From: Canna indica
Lineage: Eukaryota; Streptophyta; Magnoliopsida; Zingiberales; Cannaceae
Direction of reading: 5' to 3'
DNA: 64,000 bases
NCBI GenBank assembly: GCA_034359265.1
Contig: CP136894.1
Location: 28,612,501 to 28,676,500 of the forward strand
Part shown: in pieces, positions 56,977-64,000 of the stretch
Layout: every line of letters starts with the position of its first letter
How positions within the stretch are numbered: position 1 is the stretch's first letter
Position numbers and translations under genes: made by a program
The notes under the pieces: model-generated
What the model was told of the DNA's origin: nothing
The model's database searches: none
The model's input: only the letters and a program-made list of their open reading frames with translations

Positions 56977-58491
56977 GTTGGCTTTAGGTTTTCAACCTAA
57001 GCCTTAATCTCGGTTTTGATGGTTTTGATGATAACAAACATGAGACTAATGATTTCATTGAGAATATCTTTCAGGTTCCATATCAATTAGCGTTAGATGT
57101 CTTCGATCGAAAATATTGAAAGAAATCGAAAATCGAATCGGAAGGACATTGATCGTCGCGCACGGGTTCGTCGCGGAAGTTTCTCGAAGATCGACGAGTG
57201 CACCAAAGTCGCATTGGACAGGCTCAAACATCACATGAAAGCTCTGCAAGATGATACTCGTTGAAAGCCGGAACCCGGAGACAAAGCGCGGAAGAAAATA
57301 GGCTGAAAGTAAGTTTCAGCCTAAATTCGATCGACCGGGCAGTCGACCGAAAAGGGTAAGATATCAGTTATCGATCGATCGAACACTGCCTAAAATAGGC
57401 AGTGGCTACTTCGGTCGACCGGTTGACCGACAGAGGCCTAAAATAGGCAGTAAGCCTAGCGATCGACCGGTCGATCGACCGACCTGAGGATAGCCAAAAA
57501 TGCAAAATGCGTCGATCGATCGATGGGTCGACCGAAAGTCATGGATCGAGAAATTTACGTTAAGCGATCGACCTGTCGGTCGATCGCCCACAGGGAGAAT
57601 TTCAGCGGTCGAAGGACCAGTCGACCAGTCGGTTGACCGACCATTCGACCGGCGGCCTGCAACGGATAGAAAACTATCCGTTGAGCTATCGTTTCTTCAG
57701 CAGGGTATAAATATACCCTCATATGATTCATTTAATCTTCTTCCTTGACTCCTACAGATTTTTTGAGCACTTAAAAAGGATATTAAAAGCCTTCCAACGA
57801 TTGATTGAAGTGCGCTCTGTTTCCTTCCGCGGACATCTTCTTCAAGCGCACAAGCTGGGCTCAACTCGGGTTTTGATCAAGCTCTACATCTTGACGAGTT
57901 GAAGGCTACAAGGATTGAAAAGAGTAGTTATTCTTGTTCTATTATTAGCTTTTTTCATTGTAATCTTTAGTGTTATTTGAATGCGTTTTAATTTAATTTG
58001 CGAGTGACAGACCTAGGATTGTTAGGTCTGAATTTGGAAGTGGTTATCTAGTGTTAGGTGTAAAGTCACTTTTGTAAACTTAGTATTTACTAGGATTAGT
58101 TTAGTTGTCCCTTAGGGTTGAGGTGGAAGATGACTCTCGATAAGAAGGCGGTGACTTCCGGGTGTGAAAGTGCCTTAGGTCGAGAGTGCGTCTCTTCGGT
58201 GAAAAGTCATCGTGTGTAAGAGAAACGTAAATTAATCTAGTAAAACTAGTTTGGAAATCCTAAGCGGGGCGCTTAGGTAATGAAGTATGCATTAGGGCTG
58301 AACCACTACAAAATCTCAGTGTTTGCATTGATTCTTAATTTCGTGCTTAATTGCTTTATCATTTATCTCGCTTCCGCATTCAATTGTAAATTGCCTAACT
58401 AATCTAAGAAAATAGTTAAAAGTGAATTTAGGCTAATCGAATTAGTAAACACACTATTCACCCCTCCTCTAGTGTCGCCATTTCGCCAACA
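56977..58491 (+). mobile_element. solo Sirevirus-like LTR (copy J) with TTTAT duplication
   Basis: 1,515 bp, TGTTGGC to CGCCAACA, flanked by perfect 5-bp repeats TTTAT (56972-56976, 58492-58496). The TCGA palindromic array lies at about 57330-57655 and TATAAATA at 57706-57713. It is inserted into LTR E. It is the best-preserved reference copy of this LTR family in the window and resembles copy A closely. Confidence 0.93.
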
Positions 58492-58647
58492 TTTATTGTA
58501 TTATTTATTTGCTCCATTTTTTTGTGTATTTTTATGATTTATTTCTTTGTAATTGAACTTGTGTAAACCTAGAGTGCTGGGTTGATTGAGTTGGTGGTTG
58601 CCTTGGTGTTAAGGCTTAAATCTAAGTTGGTGGTTGCCTTGGTGTTA

Positions 58648-59560
58648 TTTCCAGCCTATTTAGTTTAGTTGTAGCTTCCTTCAACCTCATTTCTAAGTTT
58701 CCCACAAACTCCTTATTCCAATTTACTAAAACAGATTTTAACTTCTCCAATTTCATATCCAATGAACAATTTCTAAACTCTTCTTTTTCCCAGTGATTTT
58801 ACACAATTTGAATTATTTCTGGGTACCCCATCCAAAAATATCCAAACACGAAGTTCTTTTTATTTCTCTTCTTATCTTTGTTATGTTCACATCTAATAAA
58901 CAAAGACATGTGGTCTGAGTCAATGTACTGCAGGTGTTCAACACTAATAACATAATCCCAATCTAGCCATCTTATATTAAAAAATACCTTATCAAATCTT
59001 GTTGATATTTTTTTCTCATCATTTCTGCAGTTTGTCCAAGTAAACTTAGCCCCTTTATACCCAGCATCCAAAAGATCAATTTTCTGAATAAAATTTTTGA
59101 AATCTGTAACTGATTTGCTGATTTTGAAAGGTCTACCTCTTTTCTTTTCAGATGCATCATTAATACAATTAAAATCCCCAGCTACCATCCAAGGTATATC
59201 AGGGTGATCAAGTTCTCCTAACATGTTCCACAACAATCTTCTTTTCCTAGGAATTGTACTAGCATATAAACCAGTCAGGAAGAACCTTTTACCATTGTTC
59301 ATCTGAATAACTGCATTTAGCATCTGTTCATCTTTGTACACACTTGAAACTTTAATTTTTCCTTTTCTCCATAACAGTATAATCCCCCCAGATTTACCAA
59401 TACTGTAGACAACCTCAGCTCCCCATCCTCTACACTTCCCTTTCATAAATCTATTAAACTCCTCATCTTCTAGATGAGTTTCCAAAAGCAACACCAACTC
59501 AATTCTATGGACATTCACAAGAGTCCATAGGTAGTCATTTGCCTCTCTTTTGAGAGCATC
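58648..59560 (-). pseudogene. LINE ORF2 endonuclease domain
   Basis: Frame 59518-58799 is an L1-type apurinic endonuclease: LLLETHLEDEEFNRF, GGIILLWRKG, FFLTGLYAS, PWMVAGDFNCI (catalytic GDFN), GAKFTWTN, STRFDKVFFN and YIDSDHMSLFI (the SDH box). The upstream exon-like start (MLWNIRDALKRE region near 59560) and the downstream linker KLKSVLVNWNKEF to 58650 are also recognisable. It is open for 240 codons but separated from its RT by LTR E. Confidence 0.87.
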
Positions 59561-59592
59561 TCTTATGTTCCAAGGAAAAAAAATTATTCTAA

Positions 59593-61430
59593 CTACAGAC
59601 TTTCATTATCGCAGCTAATCTTACTGCCAAGGTCACCATCATCCCCCATTAATTTTCCATTATTGCTATGCCTTCTTTTTTTCAACTTCATTGGCCTGAA
59701 ATTTATAGGTACATTCACCAAATTATCTTTGCAGGCAGCTCCTTTCCTTACTTTGGCACCAAACTTCATTGACAATTTTGAAGTTTCAGGATCCAAGTCT
59801 GCTTCCAAGAAATCCTCTTTAGCAAACTTGTTTTCCAAAATTTTCACAAAAGACATTGAGAGTTTCTCTGATAAGGCATTTAGCTGATCCTCACTATCCA
59901 GCTTCACTGCCTCTTTTTCTTTTGCTCCAACATCTAATTCTTTTGTTTTAAACACTGCCTCCTCTATGTTGATGTCTTTATTCAGAATATCAATCTCCAT
60001 TGTGGCCCTTCCCTCATTTATAACCTCTTTGTTTTTTTCTGAAATGATCTTTGTGACAAATTGATCAACTGCTCTCTCTTTTAAACTGCCTTGAATACTT
60101 AGTCTTCTGTTCTTAATTTCAGCATTATGTCATTGCCTCCCTGCTTCTTTATTTTTACTCCGAACATTAACATTCTCAGTCATATTTGACCCATTCAACA
60201 CCTTCTCATTCGGACTATCCTCATAAGTAGGATTATCCAAAATGGTGAAACTATTCTTATTATTATTTCCCATTCTGATGTTACCCTTCAATCCTCTTCT
60301 ATTCTTTTTTACCACTTGGACCCAAGGACCAAGCAACTTTTCATCCTCATTCTCCGCAGCCATATAATCTTTTTCAGCCACCTCTGCTTTCTTCTCTTTC
60401 ATATTACACATCTCTTCTTTATGCCCCACTCTCCCACAGATGTAACATATATTGATTAGATTCTCATAAGCTACAGTTTGGAAGAATTTGTAGTCTTTCA
60501 TTTCTACCTAAAAACCATGCTCAATTGGTTTTTTAAGGTCTAACAACACACACATCCTAGAAAATTTTCCTCCATCACCTGATTTAATATATTCATCTAA
60601 TTTGATAGGCTTTTCAACTGCAGCAGTTAACTGAAGTAGAATATCATGATTCATGAACTCCAACAGCAGTCTAGGCATCTGAATCCAAACAAGGATTACA
60701 GAAATTGTTTCAATCATTGGTTGAAAATTCTCCTTCCATTGGATCAGAGATAATACTTGCCTCCTTAAGAACCAGGGGCCTACGGCAAAGACATTCTAGT
60801 AGTCTCTATCTTCACTAAATTTAAAGGTAAAATACCATGCAGCTAAATCAACTATTTTGCATGCACCATTAATTTTCCAAAGCATTGATATAAGATTTCT
60901 TACCAAATCAAGTGATGGAGTGCATCCAAAGAACTTCCCATACAACATCAGTTTATAGTCATCTCTCGCATTTCTAATATCTTTTTCAGCTATCACCACT
61001 CTACCAGTTGCATGCTCTTGAATCTTCTTATTTTTTTCATTCAGCTCCGCAGAGAATCTCCATTCATCCTCCTTACAGTTCGTTTGAAAAGACCAACCCA
61101 GGACGTTGGCCCTCCCGTCACTTTTGGACCTCTAATTTTTGCTCATGATTCTGAATTGTCATTTGGGGATTTCCCCTCATCAATCCTTTCATCTTCAGTA
61201 AGCAAATTTGAAATCCCCAATTTTATCATTGGTTTCGTAGAACTCACAAACAAATTCATAATCTTTGATCGTCAATTTTTCTTTCAACAGATCCCCTTTA
61301 ATAGAAACATCCCTCAGGTTTCTAGAGTCAGCAAAACAAGAGGAAGAAGATCCCACTTCCAGTGATGACATCATCTTCTTCAAATTTGACGAGTTCATAG
61401 GTCTTTTGGATCTCGGGAAAGATGATGACC
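59593..61430 (-). pseudogene. LINE ORF1 (DUF4283 and zinc knuckle)
   Basis: Leftward from the ATG at 61398: NSSNLKKMMSSLEV, then a DUF4283 domain in two frames (RNARDDYKLMLYGKFFG, 60999-60796; VWIQMPRLLLEFMN and KIDEYIKSGDGGKF-like, 60717-60508). A CCHC knuckle CYICGRVGHKEEMC follows (about 60450). A lysine-rich C-terminal region (to 59593) completes it. ORF1 binds RNA in plant L1 elements. Three or more frame breaks. The 5' UTR extends to about 61480. Confidence 0.8.
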
Positions 61431-61479
61431 TAGTCGGTCGGTCTTCGCTCTTTGTCTCTCTCCATTTTTAACGTTGCCA

Positions 61480-62470
61480 TTTCTAAAGGAGTAGAAAAAA
61501 ATGCTTTTCGAAAGAAGTGTACTAGAAGAAGCATCGTCCAACCTTTTTAATGGCTTACCCACTCACCTGTCTCTCTTGGGCAAATGGCACTATCGGTTGG
61601 TCCCGCTTGGGAGTCGACGACAGCCACATACTGAAGCGGGTGGGTTGAGAGGTAAGAATTTTTCGTCTTTTTTGCTCCAAAAAAGAAAAAGGATCTCCAC
61701 ACCCGTGACGCCAACGACCCATTTGCCGACGTCACCGCCTTCTCCGAAGCCTGGCCGCGGGCGTGCGAAATGGGAGCTAGGGTGGTGTAATTGTAAATAA
61801 GTGCCTTATCCATGGCCATTTTAAGAAACATGCCTTACTCAGAGCCGGGCCATCAGAATTCAGAAGCCATCGCAATTCGCAAGCGTTTTTGTGTGCGCCA
61901 AAATCCGATAAAAAAAGAGCGACTATAAGTGAGCGTAGAAGAGAATAGGAGAAAAAAAGGGCGGTTTTTTGTTCGCTTCCCCACCGAAGTCAAGCCGTCC
62001 TCGATCCGCCGGAGAATTGACCACCGTCGCAACGACTCATACCTGGAAGCCGCGGAGCTATGGTTTGGAGGCCTGAGGAGGGTCTCGGGATGCTCTTTGA
62101 TGTGCTTGCCGAATGAGCCCGCAGATAGCCGTGGGATTTGGGGCCGGGACACTTCACGGACAAGAGCTAGTCTCGGATGGAGGGTGGTCGAAGCCTAAAT
62201 ATTCGCGCTCTGGTACTTCTTTTTCTTGGGTTTCTGTGCATCTCAATCCTCTCTACACTTCTCTTGCAACTTCCACAGTTTGCCCTTCATTGGGTTTGAC
62301 TTGAGAGGAAGATAGGGTTTTTATGTCCTCGATTTCCACGTGATTAAGCAGTAAATTGTAACTTTTGCCGCCTTGGTGCTTTACGAAAATTAGGGTTTTA
62401 TGATGACTTTGAGGAATTTGGGAGGTTGTTCCACCATCCTCGTAAGTAATGTGCATGGCTTAATTTTATG
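61480..62470 (+). other. GC-rich segment, possible 5' exon of an unknown gene
   Basis: This stretch looks unlike the surrounding repeats: GC-rich with CCGCCGGAGAATTGACCACC-like sequence, a short open frame 61929-62198, an ATG at 62400 or 62403, and a good splice donor CCTCGTAAGTAATG near 62440. The downstream sequence to 63000 has intron-like T-rich composition. I recognise no protein family. It may be the 5' end of a host gene or a captured UTR. Confidence 0.3.
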
Positions 62471-63250
62471 ACCGGTTATATGTAAAATTTGTTCTTTTTC
62501 ACAGTTGGTGCAATCTTTTGCGTTAGTTCTTAAGCTGTTTCGTTGCCTTCATTTTTTCTCCATCTTGCTTAGTACCAAAATTGGGCACAAGAAAAATTGG
62601 TGCAATCTTTTGCGTTAGTTGTTAAGCTGTCTCTTGCAATAGTGTATCTCTCGTTCTCTGGCAATGTGACATGGTTTGTTTTGCACTAGAATTTGGTTTG
62701 CAGGTATTCCTGACTTACAACTGCATCAACAAAATCATTTTCGTGCTAGTGGAGTGCTTCATACTACTTTTGTTTTAATTTCTACTTGAGGATAATGAGT
62801 GCCTCGTTTATTATTCTTTATCGTCATTGCAGCACTTTAGGAGGCAACAAGTAGAATAGAGAGAACTGAATTTCCTTTGTATATTATTCCTTGTTTGTAT
62901 TTCTCCCTTCTGTCATAGCAAAATCTTTGCTTTTTGAATTTTTTGTTGCCTCCTTCATGAGATTATTTGAACTGCAAAGAGAAAACTGAAGGGTTAAATT
63001 TTACAGAAGGTGTAAATGCATGACTTTATTGATTCTTGAATGCGTACGACCATGAAAAATTAGCAAGCACACATATTCTACCAGTGAAAGATAAGGTTAA
63101 GAATAGTTACAACACAAACAGTGATGTAGTTTTGTTAATTTGTTGGAATGCTGTCAGAATGTAAAATTTGGAAGTTCAATTACCAAGAGCAGCTTATACT
63201 ATAACGATGGATAAATGAGGGCAAGCCTTGGTACAATCATATATTGTGAC
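62471..63250. other. intron-like region, no gene recognised
   Basis: A T-rich region. A near-identical 33-base sequence (TTGGTGCAATCTTTTGCGTT...) occurs at about 62502 and again at about 62599, as if one segment had been duplicated. No coding frame is supported. Confidence 0.4.
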
Positions 63251-63965
63251 TTGAGACCAAGGTTTAAAATCTCGTACCCGTAAAATGAACGGTACTCGTA
63301 CATCTCATAATCATATTGTACCTATACTTGGTATAGTTTGATACAAACTAAACTAGATAGCATCAGAATGTACAACTGCATCAATTTTTTTAATTCACTT
63401 TAGATTCTAAACTCATAGTTTAAAATGATTAATTCAGTAAAATGATTAAAAAACATATAAAATACACTAATAAAGCATAGAAACATCTCAAATTAAAGTT
63501 CAAATCTTGAAGTTAGAAATTAACAAAGTACAAACTTAAATATAAAAGGTTGAAGAGTGTTCTCCATCAGAGAAGGTAGGTAGAATGTTGACAGCTGCAA
63601 CATGACTAAGTTTCAGGATGAAATTGAGAGAATGAGGGAATTTCGAGATTAGACTAAGAGAGTAGTGTAGGGAGGAAAATGAAGAGTTTGTGGACAACCT
63701 CAAAACCCGTAGAAACTGATCCCAATGACTAAAATAGCAGTTGGGAACCCATTGGAAAAAAGCCCCAACAGTTGGAAAAATAATCGTTGGGGTTGTACTG
63801 CTCGATATAGAACTTGTACTGAGCAGTTGCGACCAGTATGTGCGGTACGTGCATTGTATTGACCGGTACAACCCTAATAGTTGGTATTTTGCATGTACCG
63901 GCTTGTATTGGTACTTGTATTATGACAAAAATGGTACATACTACCTGTACCGAGACCAAGGTTCA
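63251..63965. repeat. MITE-like repeat with GAGACCAAGGTT ends
   Basis: GAGACCAAGGTT occurs in the same orientation at about 63252 and 63951. Between them are several GGTAC, GTACCGG and TTGGTAC motifs of a type common in non-autonomous plant transposons. No protein. Exact termini are uncertain, and another copy may start at 63951 and leave the window. Confidence 0.5.
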
Positions 63966-64000
63966 AGTCGTGGAATAACTTCGTTGCTGTGTATGGGCAA

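Larger units (their letters stand above)
53954..58647 (+). repeat. Sirevirus-like LTR (copy E) inserted in LINE, twice invaded
   Basis: Starts TATTGGCCTAAGG at 53954 and, without its two insertions (54459-56398 and 56977-58491), comprises about 1.2 kb of LTR. It has a short TCGA-rich array (56577-56705) and TATAAATA at 56770-56777. The 3' end is lost. It is joined to LINE sequence near 58640, after a repeat of 22 bases (58590-58611 and 58626-58647). Microhomology TTCCAGC at the junction is shared by the LTR and the LINE. Confidence 0.8.

Noticed and set aside
1..64000. tRNA or rRNA genes
   Set aside because: I looked for tRNA A/B-box pairs with clover-leaf arms and for conserved rRNA stretches and saw none. 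The only tRNA-related sequences are the primer binding sites of LTR elements. A tRNAscan run would be decisive.

Overview
The window is nuclear DNA of a flowering plant, probably a large, repeat-rich genome. The evidence is plant-specific retroelement lineages (Sirevirus-like copia, Tekay-like and Tat-like gypsy), plant CACTA transposases, L1-type LINEs with a DUF4283 ORF1, and fragments of plant genes (KAT-type K+ channel, TOM9/TOM22, DUF604 glycosyltransferase, cytochrome b561/DOMON). Abundance of Sirevirus-like elements fits a monocot, but I cannot name the genus. I found no convincing intact host gene. Almost all of the 64 kb is nested, decayed transposable elements plus gene pieces carried by or broken by them.

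Layout. 1-2297 is a Tekay-like LTR cut by the window edge, followed by a copia gag scrap and Sirevirus-like LTRs (3828-5472 and others). 5863-13881 is one almost complete non-autonomous Sirevirus-like retrotransposon on the minus strand: two LTRs, PBS, gag and a PPT cluster, no pol, and an extra 'putative plant transposon protein' ORF near its 3' LTR. 13882-15543 is the 3' end of a plus-strand relative. 15544-19480 is a broken Tat-type gypsy element whose LTR is split by another repeat. 19490-20440 is the N-terminus of a CACTA transposase. 22376-25930 is a KAT-type K+ channel pseudogene on the minus strand, lacking its pore loop and hit by a hAT MITE (8-bp target duplication) and a PIF-like element holding a 1.3-kb minisatellite. 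27367-29187 holds microsatellites, a CACTA end and a Transposase_24 pseudogene. 29188-31117 is a partial Sirevirus-like copy. 31118-37129 is a degenerate Tekay-like element on the minus strand. 37509-39315 is a second, inverted PIF-like element with the same type of internal array.

39819-43624 is a complete CACTA element with a CAT target duplication. It has captured parts of two unrelated host genes, a cytochrome b561/DOMON protein and a DUF604 fringe-like glycosyltransferase. 46514-49181 is a solo LTR with a perfect ATATT target duplication and an internal 52-bp minisatellite. 49311-50580 (plus) and 51490-61480 (minus) are two LINE copies lying tail to tail. The larger is interrupted by a copia LTR (53954-58647), which itself carries a second solo LTR (target duplication TTTAT) and a small TIR transposon bearing a TOM9-like gene. 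61480-64000 is a non-repeat-looking segment with a possible 5' exon, followed by a MITE-like repeat.

The genes do not form a pathway. The coherent story is an insertion chronology: old LINEs, gypsy and copia copies invaded by younger LTR elements and by DNA transposons, two of which are gene-capturing. Coordinates marked by TG/CA ends, TIRs and target duplications are exact; boundaries of truncated pieces are good to some tens of bases.
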